Part shown: in pieces, positions 11,042 through 22,300 of the stretch
How positions within the stretch are numbered: position 1 is the first letter of the stretch
Layout of the letters: each line of letters starts with the position of its first letter
Assembly (NCBI GenBank): GCA_029448655.1
Contig: JACCLO010000003.1
Span: 558,001 to 622,000 of the forward strand
DNA from: Wolfiporia cocos
Lineage: Eukaryota; Basidiomycota; Agaricomycetes; Polyporales; Phaeolaceae
DNA length: 64,000 nucleotides
Direction of reading: 5' to 3'
The notes under the pieces: generated by a model
What the model was told of the DNA's origin: nothing
What the model saw: only the letters and a program-made list of their open reading frames with translations
Databases searched by the model: none
Made by a program: the position numbers and the translations under genes

Positions 11042-14040
11042 TCAGCCCCCCTCGCGAGCATCGATACCCACTAAAACCTCCCGGCATGACAGCCAGTCGT
11101 GTGGCAGCCCCCTTTGGTCTCGGAGGGTGCCAGTCCACGTGTCGAGTACAAGGGAGCGGGAGAGGGCCCTGCGGCCGAATTTCGATCTTGTCAACTCCCG
11201 GTCCAGATGCAGACGTGTGTTCATAGCTCTAAGCCAGCGGTGGGAAATCTCTGCGTGCGAGGGATAGTGTACGGGGTCGTCGAGGTGTTCAATACGACGC
11301 GCGCACCGAAGCGCCCAGATAAGGTGGGCGGATTCGGACACCACTATACGATACAAGCGGTCGCGTCCCGCGTGTGGTGCGTTGGGGTTGGGGGGGTGTC
11401 CGACCATGCACCCCAGTATCACTCCGATGGTGGGCGCGAACCAGGGGGTGTCTCGGAGGCCGCAGAGTCGCTCCGCTAGTCGCCACACTGCGGTTGGGCC
11501 TGGTGCGTTGCAGTACACCAGTATATGTTCCATGGACTCGTCTACCCGGCAGACCGGGCATATCGCCCTTTCTTCCGCGCCGCCGACGCGGCGCCAGAAC
11601 GAGCCGACTCGGTACGCGTTGTGGGCCGTCTTCCACAGGAAGTCGGAGATCTTCGGGGAGAGGTCTGCACTCCAGAGAGACCGCCAGATTCGGGCGGGGT
11701 TTGGGAGGCGGCCGGTGCGCTCCTGAATCGCTGCCTGGGCTAGGTCCAATGATCTTGTGGCGGAGAGTCGGGTGGGGGTTGCGTTACGTAGGCGAACGCC
11801 CGTGTAGGCCAGGCGCTGCGATAGGCTGGCTAGGCGTGCCCCCGAGAGGCGAAAGTTCGCGGGCACCGATAGATCAGTCTCAACCGGGGGGTCCCCGCGG
11901 GAGCCTTGTCCCGCGAGGGCATCAGCCTGGATGTTGCCCTCAATGTCGGCGTGGCCCTTTACCCAGAGCAGGGAGGTGGGCGCTGAGCGTCGGCGCAGGA
12001 GGTAGGCCAACCGCTGGAAGTGGTCGCTGTTGGCGACTCCCAGCCAGCCACGGTCCTCCCAATGTGGGAGGTGGATGGTCAGGCCGTCGATCACGTATGC
12101 GGAGTCCGTCACGAGTAGCAAGGGGGAGAAGTCGGGGACTGTGGACGCCGCCACAATAGCGCCTACTAGCTCCCCAATCTGGTTGGACTGGAGGGGGCCC
12201 CCCACTCGAATGGCTCGGTTTCGGCCATCCCCTGCTCCGAACCACACGCCGGCGCCAGCCCTAGCATCCTCGTCGCCGTTATTTATGCAGGAGCCGTCTG
12301 TGTAGACCACTATCTCCCTGCCCACTGTGAGGCCCCGTGCCGGGCGAAGGGCTGGTGCAGCGGAGAAGGACGCATGGTCGGCAAAGACCCGGAAGCATTC
12401 CGAAAGGTCACCTCCCGATGTGACAGACGGGTCAAATAGGATGCTTTCTGGGGTGGACGACTCGCGAGTCTGCCTGTTCTTTTCATGGCGGTGGTGTGTC
12501 AGGGACAAGCCATCCGCTGTAGGTGGCCTAGCTGGATCCCACTTGTGCTGTAGGGCGGATAGTAGGCGGCGTGCTGCCCTACAGCAAAGGTTTGGGTTTT
12601 TGCATCCTGCCTCGCGATCGGTGCGGCAGGCCTGGCAGGTGCAGTTTTTGCGGAAAGTGTGGCGGCCGCGGCCTGCCACATTACTTTCTCGCCTGACAAC
12701 ACCGAGCAGGTCACTCACCGTGCGCGTTCGGTGCACTCTGCGTAGGCACTCGCTACCTTGGCCGTTTTGTAAGCGGCGTGCTCGCTCTGGCACCGCCCCT
12801 AGGTGGTACCATATCGGGAGCTCGCGCTGAAGTGTGGGGGACAGTTTGATGGCATAGAAATTGACATTGTGTTTATGAGCTGTACGTGGCATCCTTACTA
12901 GGTCGGAGGGAAGGTGGGTGCGGGGGTGGGTGCTTGCATCCCAGGTCTGAAGGAAGGTGTTGATGCGGGCTAGGGTCGCGACCGTGCCTGACGCGGTTGT
13001 GACCGCCGCGTTGATCAGTACGTCTGCGACGTACGCCCACGTCGGGCGGGTTGTGCGGAGGTCAAGGTATGACTTGATCCACATGAGGTCAATTGCCTCA
13101 TTACGGGCACGGATGTCTAGGAGTCCCAGGCCGCCCTCTGAGCATGGCTGGCACAGGGTTGAGTAGCCTACTGGGGGTACTGCCGAGGAGGGTATTCGCG
13201 GGAGATTGCGACGAGGCGGTCTTCATAGACCTTCGGCATGCCTTGAACCTGAGCAAGATATTGGGTCATGCCCCCTACGATCATCTGGATACGGCCTCGG
13301 AGGGATGGGTGGGTGTGGTCCCAGCGTTGCAGGGCTCGCTGTACCCTGTCAATGATGGGGGACCATGGAGAGCCGTTGTCAACATGGTTTCCTATCCAGG
13401 CACCGAGTGATCGCACCGCCTCCCCATCTCGTACTATTCGGATGGCGAGTGGGAGGGGGGGGCTGTTGGTCTGGGTCGTCGGGTCGCAAGGAGGTGAGCA
13501 CGGTATGCTGGTGTCCCAATGGGGATGACGGTGGTTTTTCCACGTTAAAACGTGCCCTGGCTGCTACACACCACTCACGTAGAACAGTGGTGAGGTCCCC
13601 AAAGTCGTCGTGGTCCGAGAGGTAGACTGTCGTGTCGTCAGCAAACAGAGTGGTTAGGACACGCTCGTGTGCATCAGGGATGGTAAAGCCCCGGAGGGGC
13701 GAGGCACGTAGGCTGGCCGCCAGGGGCTCGATAGCCAGATCAAACAAAGGCATGAGAGGGGGTCTCCCTGGCGGACCCCTCGTGTGACTTTGAAGGGGGC
13801 GCTGGTCTCCCCATTGATGATAACCACTGTGGTTGCAGATGCGTATATGGCTCTCACTGTTTGTACAAAAGGGGGGGGAGACCAAAACGGTCTAATGTGG
13901 TCCACAGGTAGTCGTGGGCGATTTTGTCATATGCTTTCTCCTGGTCAAGGGCCACGATCATGCCGTTCTCGCCTGTGGCTTCCGCGTAGTCAATCATCAG
14001 CTTGGAGAGCTTCGTCTGGTCTACGATGCTACGTCCCTTC
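11042..14040 (-). pseudogene. LINE reverse transcriptase-RNase H-zf-RVT polyprotein, frameshifted
   Basis: The right part encodes RT: motif A region ALDQEKAYDK, then VTRGVRQGDPLS, then the catalytic FADD at about 13645-13634. These motifs fall in different frames. One shift lies at a run of eight G on the plus strand near 13870, and another just after the GDPLS motif near 13750. From 13084 to 11042 one 680-codon frame encodes RNase H (YTDGS, the E of IGELVGAI, TDSAYV, and the D of GHADIEGN) followed by a zinc-binding RVT domain (FLWKTAHNAYR, CPVC, H..YC). The RNase H acidic residues look complete, but the RT frameshifts and missing N-terminus make the copy non-functional. The 5' continuation (fingers, e.g. 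SIIHPNQAGF) is at 21837-21749. Confidence 0.88.
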
Positions 14041-14948
14041 TGTCACAAGCCAATTTCAAAGCCTAGTAATACACCCTAGGTTGACACCCCATTCACGCCA
14101 TAAGCATGCTACAGCACTCTATCCGAGCCCGGCTGGAATCCCACGGCAACGCTAGTAGAAACCCTCCGGACACTAGCAGGCCACCAGCAGTCTAACCCTA
14201 AACTCAGCACAAGTCCCGGCAGCATGAGCCATACGCTGCCTAGTCCCTAAAACCCGGAGTCACGAGTCGACCCCTAGAGTCCAACAAGGCTACGATAGCA
14301 CGACGGTACGCCTTGCGCACACACTCAGGCTAAACCGCCACCGTACAATACGCTATACGCCAACTAGGGGCACGACTTACACTCGCACGTGACCCAGAAC
14401 ACTAAACCTACCGCCTCGCGTCCCCACCGCATGGACACTCGCCATTACTGGCATAGACATTATACTATACCCCTTACGCACCCTGACCTACGAGTACACC
14501 AGGCAGGGATAATAACTCCCGGCTCTGCACGACTGAGAACCCTACCAGTCACAGAGCGCTATACCCGATCGTGGCAGACCACGCCCGATCACGGACTTAG
14601 AACCCCGCCATTACCGGCGCACCCACGATCGACGAGAACCACCGATCGAACCCGACAGATTGGCTACTCCTTAGATCCGCCCCTTATACGCTACGTCGCC
14701 ATGGACATCAGCGCTCCGATGCCATTACCGGCACATAGCTCATAGCCAGTTAGATACCAGTACGTAGAGGCCTCTGAGCCGCCGTACACAAACATGTACA
14801 AATACATTAGGAGTATATATGCCAGACAGTCTTGAGCGTAAACCTCAGACTTGTCTTGGCCTTTGACGGCTAGTGGTCCCGGGACCTGGAAGGCGCCTTT
14901 GAGCGAGCCCCCTTCCCCCGGTTGAGTGCTAGTTTGTTGCTTGTGTCA
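14041..14948 (+). repeat. 5' LTR of non-coding LTR element copy 2
   Basis: 908 bp, begins TGTCACAAGCC and ends GCTTGTGTCA. It contains three copies of the 12-mer GCCATTACYGGC (14441, 14607, 14721) and a cluster of CGATC-type words at about 14565-14660, upstream of the TATA box at 14814. Confidence 0.9.
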
Positions 14949-14960
14949 TAAGACAAGTCT
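14814..14960 (+). promoter_or_regulatory. TATA box, predicted transcript start and self-priming pair of copy 2
   Basis: TATATAT lies at 14814-14820. The 11-mer AGACTTGTCTT starts 33 nt downstream (14847-14857). Its exact complement AAGACAAGTCT is at 14950-14960, separated from the LTR end (14948) by one base. The U5 sequence between them differs strongly from copy 1, while the two 11-mers are unchanged, which argues for constraint. No TGG-type tRNA primer site is seen. Confidence 0.72.
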
Positions 14961-15062
14961 CAACCCCCGGGGAGGTGTTCACCACTCCCCAACCCCGGCG
15001 CACGAGGGGCAACGTGCATTTCTCTTTCGCCCTTGTTTGACTGCGGTCATCCGGGCATTGTA

Positions 15063-15150
15063 GATCTTACACCCGCCGCACCAGGGTTAAGGGCAACTAT
15101 ACCCGACGACCAGGGTCAAGGTCTTACACCCGTACACTCCAGGGTCAAGG
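15063..15150 (+). repeat. Three degenerate tandem units in the leader of copy 2
   Basis: About 30-bp units ending in the word CCAGGGTYAAG, each preceded by ACACCCG- or TACCCG-like bases, lie about 110 nt after the primer site. The same array is present in copy 1, in reverse, at about 8765-8855. Confidence 0.6.
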
Positions 15151-18100
15151 AGTATTGGGATCTGGGGGTACATCGAGCAGCGTGAGGGGACCCCTCCTCA
15201 CCGTTGTCTCTGAAGCTACTGGGCCACCCTCGCGCAATGCTTGGGCAAGGCTTTGGGTTACAACCCCACCAGCGTAACCGTGCACCCGTCGTGAAATAAT
15301 CAAAGACGATAAGGGGCCCGCTGGCAGTTTACCAGGGAGCTGAGCGATTAGTTACGGCCATTATCGGCCCGACTGTACGGACATTACAGTCCCCCCGGTT
15401 ACCATAGAACCCAGCGCCTAACCAGCGGCTGAAGGCCCCAGAACAGCGGGCAGTACATACCCTTTTAATACTATAGAATTTTACACGCCCCATCACATAG
15501 GCGGATAGATCCCGGTCCCCCGGTATCCCGGATTAGCTCTGGGGCTGGACGAGGATTCGGAGGCTGTGTTTTCTTGCCGGCCTTGGGAAGAAAACCCCTT
15601 GGCGTTTCTTGGCGCATCACCGAAAAGTGATGGACACAGATTAGGGTGGATCAAAAAGTACCCACGAGTAGGAAGTTTGTAGGCTCCACCCCGATAGCAG
15701 CTATAGGCTGAATGCCACAGTGGGCGGGGGTCGCTTCCGAAATACACGGGGAAAATAAAAAGATCGCGACCTACTTTTTCGTACTGTAAATTCGGTACAT
15801 ACACACTCATTTCGTACACCGCCGGAGACTGGGCTTGGTCGCCCCCGGCACAGGACATTTCTCTTTTGGACATTGCCGCGAAGAACGCCGTGGCTAGAAC
15901 GATTAAGTCTCCATGCCGCCCTACCATGACTGGTCGCGCGAAGGGCTCAGTGGCACCCAAAGTCCTAGGGGGAAAAACCGTGCCGCAGATCGAAAGCGGT
16001 CACCCCGAAGATGAAACACCACTGAACCCCGAGTACCCCACAGGCCAGGGGCCGCTATAGGAGATACATTCACTCTCGTTTAGGATGGACAATATATTCC
16101 TTCTCGATAAACCCGTCCGACGTAACGTCTAGTCCGACATATCCACAGTCCACAATACATAGTCAATTAGGCAGCAAGGGTACCCAACTCCCTGCTTCGT
16201 ACAGAAGGCCTGCACCGTAGCGGAATCCGACACCGGCTCGTAAAGTAGAAAAGCCTCACCAGCACTTTACGCAGCCAACGCCGCCACGCACTACACCGCG
16301 CTTGGGAAAAGGAGGTACAAACTCCCGAGCACGCCGAACGACTATACGTAGTTACTAAACCATGTACACTACGGACTGTAAATATCCCGTACAATATACT
16401 CTATATCGGTAACCCCGAAAAGACCAAAAGTAGGAAGTACACACCGGTCACTCCGACGGCACCGCAAAATCCAAGGCTGCCGTGAACATCTTGGGGGCTG
16501 CGCCTCCCTTGAGCACTCGGTATGCTAAGGACTAGCAACGCTGTGAAACCGCGTACCTACTAGGGGGAACATAACCCGAATAAGAGTAGGGATGGACATG
16601 TACAAACTGGACATAGGAAAAAGACGTATACGAAGAAACTGGACAACAAAGGAAGGAGACCGACGGAGCGAGAGGAAGCAGTAAGCTACGCTACGCGAGG
16701 ACGAAGGATCGAGCTTTCGAGCTCTCTGGGATACACCAAGCACGCGGAAGCCGAACAAGTACCTGTTCCGCCACAACACGACATCCATCCACAACCGGCA
16801 TCGAACCCGACTGGCACCGGCAGTCTGTCCCGAGACCGACGTAACCAAAAGCAAGTACACTGGAGAGGAACTCGGGGCCTGGACGCACTTCGTCCGAATA
16901 GGAACCGGCTCACGGAATAAAGCCTAGGAAGCGAGTATCGGACTCACCACGAACCAGGTATGCCCCTTAATTTTAATTCATGGACTATACTCTGCCATGG
17001 GGCAAACCACGACCCCGAGCGATGGATAATTCCGCTCTGCAACGAACCACAGCGGTAAAACACCCCGCTACGCACTTTCTATTTGGAGGAATGGCCCACG
17101 GGCACTCCACCCTTTTGAAATCCGTTATGAAATAAAATATATACCCTGGGGAACAGCGTAATACGCACCCACCTAATACTTATAAAAATAAAAAATAAAA
17201 AATCGATGCAACCCTCATTAGTAAGGGATAACATCACGGCACGTATCCCGGGTCTGGACGAGGAGAAATGGCAGCCTCGCCCAGACTCATGACCCATAAC
17301 ACATGAAGCGCGAACCCAGACCACGGGCGCGTGGAATCTATTCAGTACGACCCAGACAAAGGGCGTACATTTACAATGAAGCGTGTCCCAACCCAGGAAC
17401 GGGAAGGGGCACGTGGAATTTTTTATGACACCCCCTACGCTACAAACTGCGCCACTACAACACGGTGTAAGCTAGGGCATGCCGACCTACCCCGCGGGGA
17501 GGTCACACTACGCCTTCGGGCCCTAGGGACATTGTACCCCGGTAGTAGCACATGTACTACCCACGGGAATAATTAAACCCGCCACGTCCAGAATGGCCTT
17601 AACCGGCGAGGACGTGAAGGGACAGTGCGACGGACCATTCCGCACTGTCCATACACTAAAAGTCGTACTAAATGGTTCGAAACGGAATAGATCATTTAGG
17701 GAACCGAAAACGACACCCCATGGATAATCGAACCGACTCGCGGACCAGATCGTACAGCAATAATACGACCAGTCACAGCTCGAACGGCCAGAGTAAGAGG
17801 AACATTTTGAGAACATATGGAAAGTACTCCGAGAGGAAAACGGCACCGGTTACGACCCCGGCTGAGCCACCTCGGTAGAGGAAATCCCGTCTGATAGGCA
17901 ACTACCCCATACAGGGAGTCGTAAGCCCTAGTTCAGAAATATGAACTTGATTAGTACTCCGAAGCCCGACGACTTGGCTCGCCACGCAGTACCGATCCCC
18001 GCTAATGCAAGAGCCCCGGCGCACTTCACCAGCTCAGCGCAAGACGGACCTATTCGATCGTCACTACATCCAGGATAAACCCATTCCGGGACAGCCAAAG

Positions 18101-20826
18101 AGAACCACCGGCAGTCCACCACCGCGATGAGAAATACCGCGGGTAACGAATACACGACCGATGCACCATTCCGGTCAATGAACCAACCCTGCCCCCGATC
18201 TGAACCAGATAGATCGTGGGGATGTAAATATAATATACTTGCTTACACTCTAGGAAAAACAGGAACAGGAAGAATAGAAGGACCAACCCTAAAGAGGGGG
18301 TCCTGGTAACCCAATGCGACGCGCACTCCCGTCGTAACCGATCAAGCCTGAGGGAACCGCAACCAAAGCAGGAGTTCCCTAGTCCTCGCGCTACCCCACC
18401 AGGAGCGCTGAGAAACCGGAACTACCAGCCGAGGAAGCAACCCCCTCCGCTCGATCTCGAAACACCTACACCGACTAGAATCGTCAAGTTAAGCAAGTCG
18501 CCGCTGCCGACACACCACCCCAGCAGACGGCTGTAACAACATACACCTATACCCCGCCTTCGACAGGATCAAGGCAGGCAGAGCGTCACGTGCCGGACCC
18601 TAACCTAGAACCATGGGCCGCACGCGAACCAGACGCCCAGCCACCATACCCCCACGCGCTAGATCGCGCACCTTTAAATTATAATTCACTAACGTACATA
18701 GGAAGAAACGGACCGAGCAGGAGATCAGGTCTCACCAACCTGGGCCAGCGGCTGGACATGTAGCCGCCGCCAGTAAAGACCATGGAAGCCGGCCAATCCC
18801 GGCATGACGCCACTCCCCAGTACCTAAGCCAGAATACGGCAGTGGGAACAGGGACCGCCTCTCATGTCCGGTTACGCGACCACGGGACTGCACCATCGTC
18901 CCTCAACCCGAATCGACCTCGTACGCGGGCCAAACAGTGCCCCTTTCAACACTTTGGGCCATTAGTGCCCCACACACTCATTCGGCGATTCCGGCCGTAA
19001 AACGGATCGGGCAGCTGGACAGCCCATGTATCAACCCCCAGTAGACTCAGGCGGCTAGAAAAGAACCAACGCCGTGACCTCCCGGTAGATCAGACCGGGC
19101 ACAGCTAAGTACTTTCCTTCAATAAAAGCACTATGAGGAACTCGAAAAGGGATAATATACCCTGAGAGGGAACACGGCGAAACACGCCACCTCTTATAAA
19201 ATAAACACGAGCGAGACCCTAACGCTCTAATAGTAATAAAATATATACTCTTACGCTCGTAGAAACCCAGGCGAGCGTGTTACGCCCTGGATTACCACGA
19301 GCATAAGATAATCCCTATACACCGAACACAGGGGCGATAAAATAGCCCATAATAGTATAACGAACCAATACAACCGAGATGAGACATTCCTCGGAAGTAT
19401 ACGATCAAGCACGGGGACCTACGGGCCCACTGCAACGACTCAATCTCTAGAAACACCGGGGAAACCCTACTAGAGATACGAATAAATCTATACCCGAGCA
19501 CGGACAAGCTCACAAGGGGATAGCGCCCCTTAAATCGCTAACCACTCGTTCATATTTATAGAATAACGAACCACCAAGGATGCGGGGAAACATACGCACC
19601 TTGAACGAACACGGAAGGATCAAAGTACCTAGAACTCGGACCAGAGCTCGCGTCCGCGCCACGCCTCCCTTCAGTACCGTAACCTTTGGGAACACGAGTC
19701 ACAAACGACTCCCAGTACCATGACCTCGGGAACCAAGGCCGCTGAAGCGCCTCCAGACCAAGCACGAAGGGAAAGAAAGTAAAGGGAAAAGAGTAGAAGT
19801 AAAAGGAAAACGACAAGCCGAGGACAGCTTGAATCTAGGGGGGGGGAAATCGATTATTTCGGGTCAATCTAACGAAAAATCACCCCTTCTGGACACCAAC
19901 GACGAAACCTTGCCTCACCAGAGACACGGCGAGGGCTACCACTATGCGGCATTTGGCAAACCAAACCATCACGCGCACACGTACTCAGGCAGTAGACAAC
20001 GGTGCAATAAGCAAAAGGCACACTTTTACTATACGAACCCGGGGAAAACAAACCAGACACCCCACTTCCAACGAATATTACGATACGTACGACCATTACG
20101 ATACAAAAACACGCCGACGATCGAAGGCGAACAAAAGAAACAAAAAATATATATAAAATAAAAGGAAACAAAAACATATACATAAAATAAAAAGACGCAT
20201 ACACAGTAACAAACCAAATATACCTAAAGCAAAGGAACCACGTCCCCCCTACTATACAGATAGGATACACATGGATAGGAACCAGGACTTAGTACTTACA
20301 TTCGTTTATATCTACGGTAGAAGAGACATTCCTACCACGAACCGCGGAGACAACAGGTAACAGGTCGGACGAACAGGACACACGGACATACGGAGCCAGT
20401 CAATCGAACAACGACCGCTCCAGGGAAGGATACTTGCAAGCGGGTTGTGTAGAAAAGACACGCGGACATACCATACACGCACTACACTACAACCCACTGT
20501 CGAAATCAGGGAACACGTAAGACAAAGAGCAAGGACGTCTATAGGACCCAAGGACCCGCGCGTCCAAGGTGATCCAACGATAGACAGAGCTCGGAGTCGA
20601 ACACACTGGTCAGACAGCGCCAGCAGGATATGTAGGCATAGGACCACTGAAGTAGAAAAGCTATACATTAGCACTTCAGACACCACTGGTCACGCCAACA
20701 AGTAGACTAAACGCACGCGGGCACTAGAACGTCGAAGTCAGACCAATAGTACACCACGCCCGGTGCAGACAAGCACAGTCGAACCATGTCCAAGGAACTT
20801 GCAAGGAAACTCGGGGACGAGTTGCT

Positions 20827-20837
20827 AAAAGAGGGGG
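20827..20837 (+). promoter_or_regulatory. Polypurine tract of copy 2
   Basis: AAAAGAGGGGG followed by TAC directly precedes the 3' LTR at 20841. This fixes the sense orientation of the element as plus. The mirror-image tract is at 3076-3086 in copy 1. Confidence 0.8.
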
Positions 20838-20840
20838 TAC

Positions 20841-21748
20841 TGTCACAAGCCAATTTCAAAGCCTAGTAATACACCCTAGGTTGACACCCCATTCACGCCA
20901 TAAGCATGCTACAGCACTCTATCCGAGCCCGGCTGGAATCCCACGGCAACGCTAGTAGAAACCCTCCGGACACTAGCAGGCCACCAGCAGTCTAACCCTA
21001 AACTCAGCACAAGTCCCGGCAGCATGAGCCATACGCTGCCTAGTCCCTAAAACCCGGAGTCACGAGTCGACCCCTAGAGTCCAACAAGGCTACGATAGCA
21101 CGACGGTACGCCTTGCGCACACACTCAGGCTAAACCGCCACCGTACAATACGCTATACGCCAACTAGGGGCACGACTTACACTCGCACGTGACCCAGAAC
21201 ACTAAACCTACCGCCTCGCGTCCCCACCGCATGGACACTCGCCATTACTGGCATAGACATTATACTATACCCCTTACGCACCCTGACCTACGAGTACACC
21301 AGGCAGGGATAATAACTCCCGGCTCTGCACGACTGAGAACCCTACCAGTCACAGAGCGCTATACCCGATCGTGGCAGACCACGCCCGATCACGGACTTAG
21401 AACCCCGCCATTACCGGCGCACCCACGATCGACGAGAACCACCGATCGAACCCGACAGATTGGCTACTCCTTAGATCCGCCCCTTATACGCTACGTCGCC
21501 ATGGACATCAGCGCTCCGATGCCATTACCGGCACATAGCTCATAGCCAGTTAGATACCAGTACGTAGAGGCCTCTGAGCCGCCGTACACAAACATGTACA
21601 AATACATTAGGAGTATATATGCCAGACAGTCTTGAGCGTAAACCTCAGACTTGTCTTGGCCTTTGACGGCTAGTGGTCCCGGGACCTGGAAGGCGCCTTT
21701 GAGCGAGCCCCCTTCCCCCGGTTGAGTGCTAGTTTGTTGCTTGTGTCA
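20841..21748 (+). repeat. 3' LTR of non-coding LTR element copy 2
   Basis: Same 908-bp sequence as 14041-14948 as far as can be compared by eye. It is followed by the target-site copy CCTTC (21749-21753), after which the LINE reverse transcriptase resumes. Confidence 0.9.
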
Positions 21749-21837
21749 CCTTCAAGAAGCCCGCCTGGTTGGGATGGATAATGGAGGGGGCCATCTTACC
21801 CAGCCTCACAGCCAGGGCCTTTGTGAAAATCTTGTAG

Positions 21838-22300
21838 TCACATCAGCAAAACGCGAGACGACTTACCAGTGTTGGAGGTAATTTAATTTAACTGTGCTGG
21901 AGGTACTTGCCAATCGGGGAAGGATCTGATCTCTGTAGATAAGCGCTGATAAGATCGACAGCAGAGTGGCATTCAATCGCCACTCTGAAGGTATCTTATC
22001 AGCGTCAGACAAACTCAACGTGTGACTGGGAAATTAATCACCAGACTGGTAAACTAATCATCAGACTGGTATAGAATTGTCGTTTGGTAGTCAGGCTGGC
22101 ATATGAATTGCAAGGAGCAGTCGCAGCTTACCTATGTAGATATACTGTAACCTGTGGCATATGCCACACAACGTGGCGCGCACCTAGAGGCCTCGGAACC
22201 ATCATGTAAAATTACGATGTGTAAAATAAATGGTATACATAATGTTAAGAACACTCGAACTACAAAAATCTGAGCACATCTGAGGAACCGTTCACATTGC
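21838..22300. other. Non-coding stretch with a strong hairpin and short direct repeats
   Basis: A 61-nt inverted repeat (21944-22004) has an outer 12-bp stem, CGCTGATAAGAT against its exact complement, and an inner 9-bp stem, CAGAGTGGC against GCCACTCTG. Between about 22035 and 22115 the word CAGACTGGTA or CAGGCTGGCA occurs three times. Lying just beyond the stop codon of the DNA-transposon remnant, these may be its subterminal repeats; that is an inference. Confidence 0.5.

Larger units (their letters stand above)
14041..21748 (+). mobile_element. Large non-coding LTR retrotransposon derivative (LARD-like), copy 2
   Basis: LTRs of 908 bp at 14041-14948 and 20841-21748 appear identical; the 118-codon frame inside each is the same. 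The interior is 5,892 bp, two bases from copy 1's length. The host 5-mer CCTTC is duplicated at 14036-14040 and 21749-21753. The interior matches copy 1 over its whole length in inverted orientation, with scattered substitutions and small indels. The LTRs differ most in the U5 part. No gag or pol coding was found. The element lies inside the LINE reverse transcriptase. It is a separate insertion from a related but distinct source copy. Confidence 0.88.
10869..21837 (-). mobile_element. 5'-truncated LINE (non-LTR retrotransposon), split by LTR element copy 2
   Basis: The 3' end is marked by a 12-base poly-T on the plus strand (10869-10880), i.e. a poly-A tail in sense. The coding part runs from 21837 leftward to 21749, is interrupted at 21748-14041, and resumes at 14040. 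Joined across the insertion it reads as a continuous reverse transcriptase palm/fingers. Endonuclease and ORF1 are absent, so the copy is 5'-truncated near 21837. The domain order RT, RNase H, zinc-finger RVT resembles fungal Tad/I-type LINEs. I could not define a convincing target-site duplication. Confidence 0.85.

Noticed and set aside
15493..15960. 155-codon antisense ORF in LTR element copy 2 (and its 105-codon counterpart at 7952-8269)
   Set aside because: Antisense to the element's transcript; the C-terminal parts of the two copies differ by frame shifts. No domain.
15707..16060. Sense coding frame in the non-coding LTR element (117 codons, ending near the word for GHPEDE)
   Set aside because: Protein-like in places, but there is no ATG, no family match, and the upstream half is not conserved in frame in copy 1. 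Probably chance.
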